This document shows, one piece after another, positions 44,190 through 57,729 of a DNA stretch of 64,000 bases. The notes beneath the pieces are model-generated. The model saw nothing but the letters and a program-made list of their open reading frames with translations, searched no databases and was not told the origin of the DNA. The stretch covers positions 36,109,617 through 36,173,616 of the forward strand of contig ML681992.1 in the NCBI GenBank assembly GCA_007922195.1, given 5' to 3'. The translations under genes and the position numbers were made by a program. The stretch's first letter is position 1, and each line of letters begins with the position of its first letter. This DNA comes from Podocnemis expansa (lineage: Eukaryota > Chordata > Testudines > Podocnemididae).

Positions 44190-46560
44190 TTGAAATGTTC
44201 TTTTTAGTATGTATCCCACAATAGATGTGCACATGCCTCATATATAAATGAGATCAGATTCTTCTAAACAACAGTACCTGTCACCTGTGCACCCTCCACC
44301 TGCTCATGCTCCTGCGAGAAATCATACACATGATGGAGAAGGGGAGACTATGTCTATGGGGCATGAGTTGATGCCACAAAATTCCTATCCATTTGTTATC
44401 TTGCTGGGAAATAAAACAGACCTATCCTAGAGCTGCAGGAACCTCAGGTGAAGTCTACCAGGAAGCATCACATATATCTATACTGATATGATTGAATGCC
44501 TCAAAATCAACATCCTTATTATTGTAAATGGACTGGATCTCATCTTGGATAGCAATAATCGCAACAAGAACCAGTTCTCACGCATGTATCTCCTGTATGA
44601 TCTGGAGTCAACTGCAGCTCCTATGAAATCTATCAGTTGCAATAGGGTAAAAGATTATTTTTATTTTTGTAATTCAGTAGGATGTGCAGTAGAATCCTTG
44701 TTGTCTCTTGACAAGACTTGTCTCTGATTAATCAGTAATAAAGGTGTGATTAAATGTGAAAGCCCTTCCTTCCCGAGCCTGCTGCAAACACAACTGGGCT
44801 TTTTATAAACACTGTCAGCATAGTACGATTCAGGCTGTCCATTATCCTGTTTTGGTAATGATTCAGTCTTACTGTGAATCTTAGATACCACCTGTGGTTA
44901 ACAGAGATAGTTTTATGTGGAAGTATGCCTTCTGCGAGTCGAGAGTAATGAACCAATTCTGGGCCTGCAGAGATGGAATGACGGAGGCATTAACACCCTG
45001 AATCTGAGGCAGTACACTTGTCGCGTTGCCTCAGTTCTAGGAAAAGATGAAGACCCCTATTCTTTTTTGGGATAAAGGACTATGGAAAACAGAGGCTTCT
45101 TCCCCAATACTCCTGCCTGTCTCATGAAGATCCTAGATAAAACAATGACAGCACTTCTGTTTGCAAAAGGATACTGAGAGAGTAATCCTGGAAGAGAGAT
45201 GGGGAAAGGGAAAAAGTAGAGAAATGTCTGAGGATGAACAGGGTAGCTGAGGGCAATGCTGTCTTACACCCATTTGTCTGATGCAGCAGTTAATCAAACC
45301 CCATCGAAAGAGACATGGCAGAAGATGGAGACAAGTCCTGCATCAACTCCAACGGCTGACATCAGACTGTTTTTGGAGATCTGGCTGATGAAGTTGAAGA
45401 ATAAGATCATTTTCTGTACACAAAAATTGAAAGACGTGCTGTGGGACATATAGAACGCTGGTTCTCAGTGAGGCTTAGATAGCCTGTCATAGGGTACTGG
45501 CCCAATGCCACATAGCTTGGTGCTACTCCTGTCGCACCTGATCAGAGGACTTGGCAAGGGGATTCTGCTTTAGGTAACTGAGGTTGCTCTTTCAGGAAAG
45601 GAACCCCTATTTGAAGCTGGGGAGAAGTAGTACACTGACAAAGATGACAAGTCACCCTCTTTGAATGGCAATACCAAGTGGTCTTGTGGCCTCTCCACCA
45701 TATCTAGTGGTACCACTGCTAGGAGAATAGGATCTATGGGTCTCTGCAGGGGTATATCTTGGGTCTGTCATTGGTTCAGTTATTTGCCAAGAGTCGTACC
45801 ACAGTTCCTCCTCTCATGCCATTCTCTCGGTGGAGGACTTGGAGGTTTTCCCTGCATAGGAGTGGTGTTTTATGTGCGTCTTACGTTATGGTCCCCCTGA
45901 TGTTCAGAGTTATGCTTATAATTCATGCAGGGTTGTTTCTTGGAATCACTCTCCCATGATCAGGGTGCAGGTACAAGTTGCAATGTTGAGGCTTCCAGTG
46001 CACCATGGTTGACAGAGTCAAAGCTGCCAGTGCCCATTTCACTTCATTTCTTTCACTGCCCAATCCCAGGCTGATTCCTCTTCCAGGGAGTACATCCTGA
46101 TGCCAATTCTTTTGACTCCTCTCTCGGGCTTGTCATTTCCTCAAGGTCTGAACTGATTAACATTACTGCTCAAGGAGATGCAACTTGAACTGCGTGCCCC
46201 AAGGGCTTGTGTGTCTTGGAAGAAGAAGACTGGCATATTCAACACCTGTCTGAAAGATAGTTCTTACATAAGGGGAAAAGGTAATGGTCATGTTCATCAG
46301 CAGGGGAATGGGAACACCACAGCACAAGCAGGGTTTGAACCCTGCTGGTTAGAGTCTGCCATGTTAGCATGAACCATCTCAATTCACTTAACAGAAAGGG
46401 TGTGTTGGGTAGTAGGGGAAGGAATTTTTCTTTTTAAAAATGCAATGTCCAAATTAATGAAATCAGGGGATAAGGTGGTGTCTGTGGATTATCTTCAACA
46501 AATTAGTCAAGGAAAGGATGAGTTTAAAGCCCAGTAGAAATAGCAGATCAAACATTCACT
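44190..46560 (-). pseudogene. DIRS-like retrotransposon relic, copy 2 (RT part)
   Basis: On the minus strand the RT domain shows NWFITLDSQKAYFHI (44915-44962), the DIRS counterpart of the first catalytic-Asp block, and then WYLRFTVRLNHYQ (about 44840-44885), with a PKK-x-GL approach upstream near 45060-45090. Frames are broken repeatedly. The low-coordinate end (44190-44260, TTCTTTGAAATGTTC) looks like the untranslated end seen also at 47440 and 57300. 45240-46560 should contain gag but I see no clear motif. It lies between the two host-gene exons. Confidence 0.55.
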
Positions 46561-46933
46561 AGATTCCATTTCTTGTTGTCATGGACTGGGATGACAGGGT
46601 TTTGGATGCTCCACCCTTTATATCCTTGCATGGTCAGTAAAAACAGACACAGACTGGCCTCAACGGACACTGCTATTCAAAAGAATCCAATTCTCATAAG
46701 CATGAGGCACATGCATACGTGCCATGGGATGCAAACCCCTTTATGGTAACTCATTAGCTGTTCTCCAAAACTCCTGATAAATAGAGTTTTTATGCTATTA
46801 TAGAGCTTGTGCTATAGGACAGGCAAAAATGACACTTAAAAACAAAATACTTATTCTATTTAAATTGTGTAACATTTTTATTTCATTTAACACTGAAAGC
46901 TATTTTAGGCATCAAAAACTCATAACACCTTAC

Positions 46934-47011
46934 GTTAGAATGTTTCTGTCCAAATAATTCTGGCTTCCCGAGGGCTACTGCAACATGATGAAGACCATCC
47001 AAACGGGTTTC
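46934..47011 (-). CDS. Internal coding exon of an unidentified host gene
   Basis: A 78-bp segment that is open on minus and bounded by a splice acceptor (TTTTACTAG before 47011) and donor (GTAAGG after 46934). It encodes 26 residues in phase 0, ETRLDGLHHVAVALGKPELF and GQKHSN. Joining it to the exon at 43740-43898 keeps the frame. Neither exon belongs to a repeat in the window. Earlier exons would lie at higher coordinates, but I could not recognise any. Confidence 0.5.
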
Positions 47012-47429
47012 CTAGTAAAACAAACATATAGTAAGTTAATTCCCTTTATTGTATGTTTGCACAGAATACATGGATATACATACTGGGCTTTAGAGCAAAA
47101 CTAAGGAGTAATATATAGATGGGACCATTACCCATTTAAAATCAACATTAAAAAATGAGAAGCAATCTTCAGCAGATTTGGTCAAAAAGACACAATTCAA
47201 TCACGTGAAAAATCAGGATTATTCTGCCATATCTGCTGAAAATATTCCCTGTAACTTTGGACACACATCTTATCTTTCATTTGCCTCAAATACCTCAAAT
47301 CTGTAAGACTGGAGACAAAAAGGAAAGAAAAGGTATTTGTTCTTCCTGAATATAGTCATACAAGACTTCACTAAAATCAGATTTCTGAGGTGCGAAGGAT
47401 CAGTCTTATGCCCATTCACAAGATATGAC

Positions 47430-50060
47430 AAGAAAAGAGCAAGTTACTTACATTCATAACCAGAAGTTCTTTGAAACGTGTGATCTCTACCTATATTCCA
47501 CTGTGCATATACATGTCCACCATGCACCTGGAGACAGAAAATTTTGAAAGCAGTGCTCATTGGTTCCACACGTGTTATCACTGTGCCTCTGAGTGAGGAA
47601 ATAAATGGTGGAACAGATCAGCTGCTTCTGCAGTACATTGTCTACCATGAACTACAGAATGACCCAAAGCAGAGGGGAAGGAGGATAGGTAGTGGAACAT
47701 AGATAGGGATCACACATCTTGAAGACCCCCCCCCCATAAAGGTAAGAAACTTCCTCTTCGAGTATTGATTCCCATGTGTACTTTACTGTGGGTGAACCAA
47801 AAGCAGTACTCAAGCAGGAGTTGGGTGCAAGGATGCAGCTATAGAGCTGTTTGAACTACCAGTCTCCCATATGATGTGTCAGTGGAGGACTCCTGTATGA
47901 GAGCATCATGTCTCACAAATATGTGGATGGAACTCCATATAGTTGCTTTGCAAATGTTAAGTTACTTACTTCTTGAAGCAAAGTCATTAATGTTTTTTGT
48001 GCTCTTGTGGAATAATCCTTACCTAATGAGGGGTACGAAGATCAGGTATCTGAGAGCAGCGGAAAAATGCAGCCTGAGATCCATTTTGAAATTTTTTGAC
48101 AGGATACAGATTTACCTCAAATTTTTTCCTTGATGGTAAACTATCTGGAAGACTTTCTGAATGGTTTTGTTTTGCAGGCAAAAAGCCAAAGATTTTTCAT
48201 ACATCAAAGGAATGAAGCATCCTCTCTTCTGAAGAGATTTGATGTTTTCAAAAGACCACAGGTTAGTGAACTGACTGGTTCAGATAAAACAAACTACTTC
48301 AGGGATGAATTTAGGGTAAACACATGACACTTTCTCCCTATGGAATATAGTGGAAGGATAATCTGTTGTCAGTGCTCCAAGCTCACCAACTTTCCTGGCT
48401 GAGGTGATGTCTACCGGGAATGCAAACTTCATGGAAAGGAAAGAGATGGACAGGAAGTAACTAATGCTTACACGGAGCATTGGTGAATACTGAAGCAAGA
48501 AGATTCACCTTCCACTGGACAGTAAGCATTTTTATTTGTTGAAAGCTTATAATGAGAGAGTTTTAAAATCTGGTAGTCAGCAGGTACACGAAGATTGACA
48601 AAGTGAAAGTGTATGGTATGCACTAATAGAGAGATACTTCTGCTTGGCTAAATAACATTTGCTACTGGAATCCATCTTACCATTCATAAGGATGCTTTGT
48701 ACAACTTGAGAACAGCATTGTTGAAAGAATGACACCTATTCAAATACACTCTGAAATGAAGTGGGCAGGTGGTTGGGGCGTTGATCTTCCAGTTTCCCTG
48801 AGTCACAAAATCAAAAAATGTTGAAATAAGTGGTCATTGAGACAACACACATAGGCAATCTTGAACAAACCTGTCTGGGCCAGCTGGGAGTTATGAGCGC
48901 GACTCACACCCTGGTTTGCTGATTCTTCTGTAAGATCAGAGGAAGGACTGGTAAAGGAGCAAAGCATAAATCATAGTCTGAGCATAAAAGAAGCAGGACA
49001 TCACCAAGAACGGTGACTTAAGGCTCCTCTGAAAAAGCATATGCCTTATTTTTTGTTCATTTGAGAGGAGAACAGGTCCCTGATGGGAGCTGCCAACCAT
49101 ATGAAAATACTGCTTACCATAAAGTTGCGTAACTCACAATCAATCAATCAATCAGCAAAATGTCTGCTGAGAGAGTTCACTAGAATATTCTGTTTCTCTG
49201 AAAGGTAAACTGCTGGTAGGGTGATTCCACTGCTGATGCATTAGTTCCATAGACTGATGTCTTCTACACACAAGAGGATGGATCTTGCCCCTTCCTGTAT
49301 GTTGATATAAAAAACTTGTGATATTGTCTGACATTCAGAGGGCATGGTGACCAGGAATGAACAGAAGAAAGGCCTCATAAAGCCTCTGAGCGGCTCATCG
49401 ATTCCAAAATCATGTACATCCTGGAGCCAAGTGAAATTTGGTGAGTACTGGACTTAGTGGAAAGCAGCTCTTTTGCTCCTGTCAAAAAAGCTTAGCAAAA
49501 GTACTGAGATGAAGAAACTGCTGCAGAAGATAGGGTTGGAAGAAATCACTGCAAGAAGATGCAGGGAAACAATTTTTGAATCTTGCTCTTACAGTATGGC
49601 ACATCAAGTCTGTAGTGATAAAACAGCTGAGCTGGTAGTTAAGGTTTGTATGACTGCTTATGAAATTTTCTTTTCAGAACATATGTATTTTTTCCCAGTG
49701 AGTGCAGTGTGGTGCTGGAGTCTTTCAGGGTTTGTAAAGACTTCTTTGTCTTTGGGTTAAACAGATGAGTCTTACGGAAGAGCAGGTTCTCCTTGTTGTT
49801 AAGAACCTCTTTGGGAAACCCCGATGCATGATGCCATGATTTCCTGCGCAGTACAATGGTGGTAGCCATTATCCTTGAATATATATCTGCTGCTGCCCAA
49901 CTAACTGAAGAATGGTCCTGGCAACCATCTTGCTTTCCTCTACGGGAACACAGAATTTAGCTCTGTCCTGATGTGGAAACTTGTAAGTGAATCTATGTCT
50001 GCAAATTTTGCATAGCTCAGGAAACCATACCTAACTATCAGCACTCAATAGCTGGCTAGC
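47430..50060 (-). pseudogene. DIRS-like retrotransposon relic, copy 3 (gag, RNase H, recombinase)
   Basis: In transcript order on minus: the gag C-terminus of LAP2alpha type (ATTIVLRRKSWHHASGFPKE, 49869-49639); RNase H motifs (ARSILLCVEDISLWN and LSRHFA, about 49310-49150); and a tyrosine recombinase (ITSARKVGELGAL near 48400, then ATIWSSIHIFVRHDAL near 47910). The untranslated end is at 47440-47780. RT is missing between gag and RNase H, so there is an internal deletion near 49350-49630. In the recombinase, the usual HY near the C-terminus reads HD, and the Arg before VSE is Lys. Many frameshifts. Dead. Confidence 0.65.
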
Positions 50061-50325
50061 TATCCTGAAATGAAAACAAGAGAAAGAAAAGAATTTCCTG
50101 GTCAATAAGTTGAGATGCTTGCCTTCTTTGTCAGTTGGGGTAGATCTAGTCAGCACTTCCCTTGATCTCAAACACTATCAAAAGCCCACTTGACTGATTC
50201 TGTTAAAACAGTAATGCTATCAATGAAGACTCAGATGTTTTTCTTTTACTTTTCTGTCTCTACAAGAAACCTTCATTCTTTAAATAACTGTAAATTCACT
50301 CAAATCCTTTCATGTTTTTTATTTC

Positions 50326-50328
<3 letters not shown>

Positions 50329-50362
<34 letters not shown>
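50329..50362. repeat. (AC)n microsatellite
   Basis: About 17 uninterrupted AC units, likely polymorphic. A short AATC run lies at 49137-49155. Confidence 0.95.
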
Positions 50363-51857
50363 CAGCATGCAAAAATACTTGCCAATAGAGTACTATATTT
50401 GAAACTGAACAAGATAAGAAAATTCAGTCAAGTTCAGCGAGCATAACTTCACCCCTTTTCAAATGTGTATTGGAATGTTAAGGCTAAAGTTCTCTCTTAT
50501 TCTTTATGACCTGCCCCCCCCCCATTACTGAATTTAATTACTTTGCTTGCACCATTAATGATTAGGATACAATCATAGATTGACTTCCAGAAAACTTGCA
50601 TTTTGTCTACTTAAACGTGGTTATCAGAGCACAGAATTTCAGACAAATTTGAAATTTTTTTATTCAGTAACTTAAATTAACTGTTTTATATATCATAATG
50701 TCCCAATATAAACTGCTAATGCAGAATCAATGTTTTATTATTTTAGAACAGTCCCCGGAGCCTGCTCATCCTTAGACCACTGGGGGTGCAAAGACTATGA
50801 CTAAGATTTTCAAATGGGTCTGAAACACCATTCAAATTTTTTTTTTTTAAAGGTCCACATCTCATAAAAGGTTGAAAACCACCATTTTAGAGGTATCCTC
50901 AAATACAAACAAATGCTTCACACAAGTATTTGATAGAATACATTTCAAGATTATCCCAATTTATATATTTATACGAAAATTCTTTTCAAGTCAGCATTTT
51001 TCTTAAGATCAAAATCTACATTGTAAAATAAATTTTAAGTATTTATCCTTCAACAACCAAAACTACAATTACTCATTTCAAAATTTCAGGCTGTCCAAAC
51101 TCATATTTATAAATTTATACTTCAGAGTGAACTAAGTGTTTGAATGTTTAAACAGGAATGTAAAGATGGTGTAAACAGGAAGACAAATTCTCACAGAAAA
51201 ACTGTTTTGTTTTTTTACTGATAGATACGCAGGAATGAAGGGCACCTCCCACTCTTGCCTTAAAGGCTAAAATACTGGCATCTGCTTACCCACCCTTCTT
51301 AGACATAAAATAAAAGCTTTAATCCTGGCTACCTGAGGGGAGACAGAATTTTAAATGGAAGAAAAGGCTGGCTAATCTGCCATAGTACATACAACAATCT
51401 GGGAACTATGGGACCATTTAAAAGCTGCTCAATGGAAAGAAATCACCACATAGGATACATTTTGCCTACAGTAAAATGCTATACTATGTTCTATTATCTA
51501 TTTTCCTCTAGAACACAAAATCCAAAATAAGAAAGCAGAAGGATTTCTACTGCAGACATATCAGGCTTCATCATCAGCACACACTACTGTATTTTCTTGG
51601 AAAGGTGGAATGGCTATATATGAGAATTAACTGTTTGAACGACTGCTGAAACAACTTATAAGGTTCTCTAATGTACCAATGCTTCTTGTTATCTGGACTG
51701 TTAAATTACTGTATGTCTAGATTTTGCCACGTCAACCCGTTCCTCCCCTTTCATTTCCTACATGTCCTGGACAGGAAAAACTGATGAAATTAAAACACAT
51801 GGCAGTATGCATTTACCAATATTCTCCAGTCCATTTGAAATCTATGAGTGAATGTCA
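50363..51857. other. AT-rich stretch without recognised features
   Basis: No exon, RNA gene or repeat end recognised. It is possibly intron or intergenic DNA. Confidence 0.4.
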
Positions 51858-51984
51858 CGCATCTGACAAAGTCGGCTGGACCACATGAAACCTTATGATT
51901 GAAGAAATATATTAGTCTATAAAGTGCCACAGGACACTCATTGTTTTTGCTGTACATAAACTAATATGGATACCCCTCTGGAAA
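51858..51984 (-). mobile_element. Cry-type SINE
   Basis: On minus: head with GGGTATCCATATTAG, CAATGAGTGTCCTGTGGCAC, CATAAGGTTTCATG, and CAGATGCG at the 3' side. It is quite diverged. Confidence 0.8.
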
Positions 51985-52308
51985 CCAGTCAGTTGGAAAT
52001 CCTAAATCTAGTGCACTGTAATTTTAAAAGAAATGAACACAAATTAAATTCTGATCTGTGAATACATGTGAGCTTACCATTTCTCATCTGTGTAACTGGC
52101 TATTAGTGATGTTCAATAGCACATGTATTACCTACAATACATTTACTTTTCTTATTTTGTTACCTCATTTAATGTATATAGAAAGGAAGCCAATTTGTAG
52201 GCTAAATCCTGATGGAGGCATAAAACTAAAGAATGAACAAGAAGAACAGAGGAATCCCCCTGTCCAATAGGGCTCGTGCTAGTGCAGGTTAGAATCTTCT
52301 TGGCAATT

Positions 52309-52467
52309 TCAATAGGATAGCCATGTTAGTCTAGTCCAGTAAAAAAACAACAAGGAGTTGTGTGGCACTTTAAGACTAACAGATTTATTTTTTGCATGAG
52401 CTTTCGTGGGAGAAGATCCCACTTCCTCAGATGCTTCGAAGATGGGTGAACTTACAGAAAGGAAACT
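52309..52467 (+). mobile_element. Cry-type SINE, nearly full length
   Basis: Head GATAGCCATGTTAGTCTAGT, A-rich link, GGAGTTGTGTGGCACTTTAA, GCATGAGCTTTCGTGGG, CTTCCTCAGATGCTTC, then a tail GGTGAACTTACAGAAAGG shared with the copies at 28.4 and 62.6 kb. Confidence 0.88.
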
Positions 52468-53890
52468 GTTGACAAACCAAGAAATATATTATAGTGCACT
52501 GTGTGTTGCTCCCCTGAGCCAGAAGCAAATCCCTTCTTAAACTGCTCTGACTGTAATGCATGCTGGGTCTTGAAATATCCCCATTCTTGAGGACCACGAT
52601 CTGTTGTGTTATTTAAACCCAATTTCCAAGACACTCAAAAATTTTACTCAGACACATGCTTACCTAAAAACGGTACCTTCTTCCAATAGACTTTTCACTA
52701 TGTGTATTCAGTTATACAGCAACAAAGAATTTTCATTAGTACTTGGTCATGTCAGCACAAGAAAGAAAATACTGCTTAATGAGTGAGCTGAATTCTTTCC
52801 TGTACACAATTATCAGAATTATCAGAAATGTTTATTATTTGAATTCAGCCCCAACATTGATTTGCTGCAGTTTCTGTTGCTTCAAAATCCAGCTCACAGT
52901 TCAGCATTTGACATCATACATACAGTGAATGGATACTGAATGATAGTCACTAAAAATTGAGTATAGGGCTTTTCAAAGGTTCCTCTATCCTGCTGTTCAA
53001 CACAGTTAAAAATCAATCATCCACATATCAGAAATGCAGTTGAGAAATAATCACTGCAAAATTTAGTGTCCCCCCCCCCCCAGTGACTCCTTTATGAAAG
53101 GCAGATGGGAGTCGGTATGAGTATCTGTGGGGGACACAATCTGGTATTCAACAACAAATATTAAACACAAGATTATTTACACTATTACAGAAAGTTAGAA
53201 AAAGATTTTGGTTATGTCTGTAATTCTTAAGACAAACAAATCCAACTGACATGGATGAGACCAATTATACAAAAATGCACTACTGAACATTAGAATGGCA
53301 GAATCAGGCTACCACCATTGTAAACAAATGCTATTATAAAATTTCTTCTCTTAATTCACTTATTTTTCTTATTCTTTAAAGAGGTTGCTGTTTCTATTAC
53401 ACAGGACATTAATTTTGAGTTTACCAAAAACTCCCAGAGTTTGATTCAAAAGATAATTTAACTGATGCTTTATTTTTTTTCCTGGGGTTTTCCATCTGTG
53501 CAAACAGATGGGCATTCCTTTCTCTGTACTTGAGTCTGAAAATTTTCTAACTCTGCCCATGTTCAGAAAAAGCTTTGAAAATGTATCAAATTCTAGTTAA
53601 CTGGGGAAAAAAATAGGATTTAAAGAAAAACTGGATTTAATTTAATTAGGTTTTTTACATTTAAATGTAATACAGTATTTTTCTTTACATCAATATATTT
53701 TAAATGGAAATTCATCTATATTAAATCAAATATTATAATGCATTAAATAATTTAAATTAAACACAAATACTATATTAAGAAATGTGTTTATGGCTGAAGT
53801 TTTAAAGAAAGTCAAACTACTGATCCAGTGGAAATCACTGACTAAGCCCCTGCAACCAGAGTTTGCTGAGTGCCAGCTTAGCTTTTGATA
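52468..53890. other. AT-rich stretch without recognised features
   Basis: Short frames only. No conserved motif or splice-bounded exon seen. Confidence 0.4.
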
Positions 53891-54034
53891 GCAGAAGCAT
53901 CTTCTGTAGGTGTGGAAAGAATATTTTCTTCATTTCGGTTTATTCAGCTAGTTCAGTTTCATCATTCAAAGTTGAGAAACTAATCTGGAGCTAAAAAACA
54001 CAGGAAATCTTGTTTTCTTCTTCTATACTATGAA
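53891..54034 (+). pseudogene. hAT transposase C-terminal (dimerisation) fragment
   Basis: The plus strand reads SSVGVERIFSSFRFI, a variant of the Ser-x-Glu-Arg-x-Phe-Ser motif in the hAT dimerisation domain, then HHSKLRN, a stop, and KSCFLLLYYE. Only about 48 codons are recognisable, with no transposase core upstream. It could come from an autonomous hAT or from a ZBED-type gene retrocopy. Non-functional. Confidence 0.45.
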
Positions 54035-55376
54035 TAAAAAACTAAGCAGGGGAGGGTGAGATCTCCTACTTCTAAAATCCTGAAGGACATGGTGTCCAGA
54101 AATAGATCAACTCAATTTAGTAAATACAGGTAATAGTTTCTTTGTTTAATAAATCAGTTGTAAGTACAAAACATATTTTATAATTGTTTATTTACTTAGC
54201 ACATTTAACAATTATTAGTTTTACTTAAATGCTGATTTTGCATATTTTTTTAGTTGAAATGTCTGTCCAAATATCCTGACACAAATCCCAAGTAAAAAAA
54301 TTAATGAATGGGTAAATAAGAAATGCATCATTCACCATTTACTAACAATAAGAACTAGATAATGAGAAAATGAATAAATGTTAGATAAGCTATACAGTCA
54401 CCTAAAAATGTATAAACTCATAATTAATGTGTAAATATAAGCTATGTAGTGGCTTAAATAAATAGCATATCCTCCTAATTAACACGAAAGTATCACATAT
54501 AGTATAAACACTCTGTTTATTTGCAAATAAACATGTTTTAATGGTTATCAATAAATGAAAATCAACTTTTTGTTTGGAAAATAACTAAAAAGTAAAAATG
54601 CTAAACAGGAGTAAAATCAATCATTTAAATCAAGGTTTCCTGCTTGTTGATGTAAATTATCATTAAAACTAATGATTTAAATCATTTTGATTTAGAACCA
54701 ATCCATCCTGTAAAAGAACAAATTAGAAAATTTGCTAATAACTAATGAAAGGGTAGGTATCTATAGTGGAAAAGGTGGTCCCAGGAAAAACAGTAACAGG
54801 TAAGAAAAACACTTTTTCTTTGATCAACTGTCCTCAAAGTAGTGGGACAGTTCTGAGTAGCAATCTACAGAGAACTGCAGGAGGCGATATCTAAAGCTTA
54901 ATCAATCTGTCAATCCATAAGACGTTATCCTTCAGCTACTTCTGTTCTCCCAAAGCTGCACAATAGGAGAAAAGGCCTCAATATAGTACCACATCCTGGA
55001 TAATGGGACCCTAAAAGCTTGTACTCCCTGAATTTGACCTTCTTGCATGTACCCCAGAATTTTACAGTACAGCAGTCAGTCATTTTGTATGTTCAACCGT
55101 GGGGAGGTTGGGACTGAGAGTTAGTATTCAACAGACAGACTGGATAGCAAATCATGGCTCTAGGTGCCTCCAATATGTAGATTTTATTAATGTTGACCAG
55201 AATTGCTTTGCTGTTAAGGAGAATAAGGAATTGTTATTTGCTATTGCTAAAGAAATTATTAGCCTATTACAGGTTATTATTAGTTATGTGCTTTGTCCAA
55301 AGAAAATTTATAAAATGTTTAGTTAGAAGAAGTGTGCTTTGGAGCAGTCTGAGGAAGCATTTCATTGGGTTAGGGT
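54035..55376. other. AT-rich stretch without recognised features
   Basis: Very AT-rich at 54035-54700. A 75-codon frame at 55099-55326 has no motif I know. No gene called. Confidence 0.35.
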
Positions 55377-55570
55377 GTGACATCTAAGTTCCCTAGCAAA
55401 CAGATGGAAGGAGGAAAACCCACCTTCCCCAGTCTGACTGATGAGTTTTTGAAACCACGCCCTAACTTTTGATAAATATAAAAGCTTTGAGATGCACTGA
55501 ACCTACTGTGACAACAAATGTATATGTACTTAAGATCTAATAAAAAGTAGGTTTAGGTAAAAATACTCTG
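55377..55570 (+). promoter_or_regulatory. LTR-like promoter and poly(A) signal pair
   Basis: AATATAAAAGC (near 55475) is followed about 65 bp later by AATAAAAAG (near 55541), the spacing of a retroviral U3/R. No ends or target duplication could be fixed. Confidence 0.3.
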
Positions 55571-55859
55571 ATTTGTATCAATCATGTATCAGATGGAGGA
55601 TCTGTGTCCACATTGATTTACTCTTGATACAACATACAGGAAAACCAGAAAAGGTAGCACTGCTTTGGGTTCTGAAAATCCTGGGTAACAAGTTAAACGA
55701 CAAACCACAAAGCCAAAATGCCCACAAACTCACAAAACATAATTATCACCCGATGATCACAACTGTAGACATTTTGGCTCCAAATCATTTCTTGTGCATC
55801 AACTTCCAGCTTCATTGGTAGGGAACAACTGAAGAGCACAGGCAGAACACTGACTAGAC

Positions 55860-56067
55860 CAGGAGTCTCAAACTGAAATCACCACAAGGGTCACGAGGAC
55901 TAGTACAGGGCTTCATGAAGACTAGTATGTTAGCCCGAGGGCCTCACCACTGAAACCTTTTCATACAATATTATTGCAAATATTGGTAACAATAGTGTCG
56001 TTGTGGGCCACAGGAAACAGCTTTAGGAGACATATGTGGCCTACAGGCCACATGTTTGAGACCCCTA
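55860..56067. mobile_element. hAT MITE with perfect 8-bp duplication
   Basis: A 208-bp element with ends CAGGAGTCTCAAAC and GTTTGAGACCCCTA. GACTAGAC flanks it at 55852-55859 and 56068-56075. No coding capacity. Confidence 0.9.
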
Positions 56068-56075
56068 GACTAGAC

Positions 56076-57017
56076 TGTCATTGCTAAACCTCAGCTTATA
56101 TACACCTGCCAAACAGCACCACAACCATAAAGAATATGCCACTGCATTAAGTGAAATAAAGTGAACCTTCATTTCCTCTACTATTGCAGTCACAAAACCA
56201 TGGTATGAAGAGCTATTCTGAACAACAAACTGGCTAAATAACCTGGACGGCATAATCCAAGCATTGGTTGCTCTCAGCCTATTTTGAAAATAAGACCAAT
56301 CATGTAAGATGCTAGCAATGAAGAAAATTCTAGGTTGGTTCTGTATCCATGTCACATCTTGCAACCCATGTTCATAACATTTATATGGTTATGTCGTATT
56401 TTGTACAAAACATACCTGTGAGGTATCATTTGAAACTCTGAATGAACTGAATTTTATTGTCTTGTTGAAATATGTAACATCACTGCATGCAAAATTATGA
56501 GATGCTGTATGATTGTTACTGAAATGTGTTGTAGTTCTTGTCTACAGATTGGTTTTTCAGAGACAAATACCCACTGGCAACTCCTGAGAGGCATCAAAAC
56601 CAAGTGAGTTATCACTTACTCAATTAGAAATCCATGGTGGCTGGGGAGATAAATGAGAAATTTACAGCCTATCTGAAGGACAGTCTGGAACTCACATGCA
56701 CAATGGAACTGCCTGTCCCCATGACTCAGCAAGGTTTTTTCCAGAAAAAATGATTGGCATATAAAGTGATGGTGAGGAATGCCCCTACCCATTCTCCATG
56801 ACAATGACTCTCAAAAAAACTGAATGAAAGGCAGAGTGGTCCCAGGCCAAAGAGGAATGCAGCCTGTGAAATGTATTGCAGCTCATGCTCAGACAAACAT
56901 TTGGTTTTAGGCTTGGTGAAGGATTAGGAATTTGCTTGTGTGTTTATCCTTTTATGTCTTTTGTAACTATTTCTGATATTTATGCCTTACTAATTAGAAT
57001 CACTTAAATATTTATGT
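56076..57017. other. Stretch without recognised features
   Basis: A moderately AT-rich block. 56370-56830 has the look of a dispersed repeat, but no second copy is in the window to define it. Confidence 0.35.
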
Positions 57018-57107
57018 CAAGTTCCGGGGGGGGGGGGGGGGGGAGGCATGTTACTCTATTTCAGAAAAAACAAACAAGGAGTCCTGTGACACTTTTAAAG
57101 ACTAAAA
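57018..57107 (+). mobile_element. Cry-type SINE fragment with G run
   Basis: CAAGTTCC, then about 18 G, then GGCATGTTACTCTATTTCAG, CAAGGAGTCCTGTGACACTT and AAAGACTAA. The G run replaces part of the head. Confidence 0.75.
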
Positions 57108-57729
57108 CAAAAATCTAACTAGTTAATAAACATTATATCATCATCATCATCATCAAAACTGTTTTATCTAAACCAGTATGTTTGACTCAAGTATCTGAGA
57201 AACCTCTACTTGAGACAGCAAGGGCTTGTGCATAATTGTTCCCAGTGTCAGAATGGTGGACTATGAGCTTTTACTATACATGAGGGTACTGAATAGGAAG
57301 GTTACCCACCTTGTGCAGTAACTGGAGGTCTCAGAGATGTGTGTCCCTGTGGGTGCTCCACGTTGGGAGTTGGCTCGTCCATGCAACACAAATCAGAGAA
57401 CTCTCCAGCAATGCTCATTTGGATTGCACAGGTGCCAAGAGGCTGCCTCGTGCCATCTCTGGTATGCCATTTCAGCATGTGCATGACCCAACCTTCCTCA
57501 GTTCCTTCTCAAGCAGGGAGTGAAGGTAAAATATACTCTAAAATAGAGAGGGAAGAAGGGTGGGTGATGGAGCATGTGCTCCAGGGACACATGCCTCAAA
57601 GAACTCCAGTTACTGTACAAGGCGAGTAATCTTCCTTTCTCCTTCAAGTAGTGTCCCTGTGGGAGGCTCCACCTGGATATCTCCTAAGTCAGGTCTTCAC
57701 GGAGGAGGAAGGACTTAGGAGTTCCCCTC

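Noticed and set aside
28364..52467. tRNA genes at SINE heads
   Set aside because: The heads keep traces of polymerase III boxes but no cloverleaf, and each is followed by SINE body and tail.
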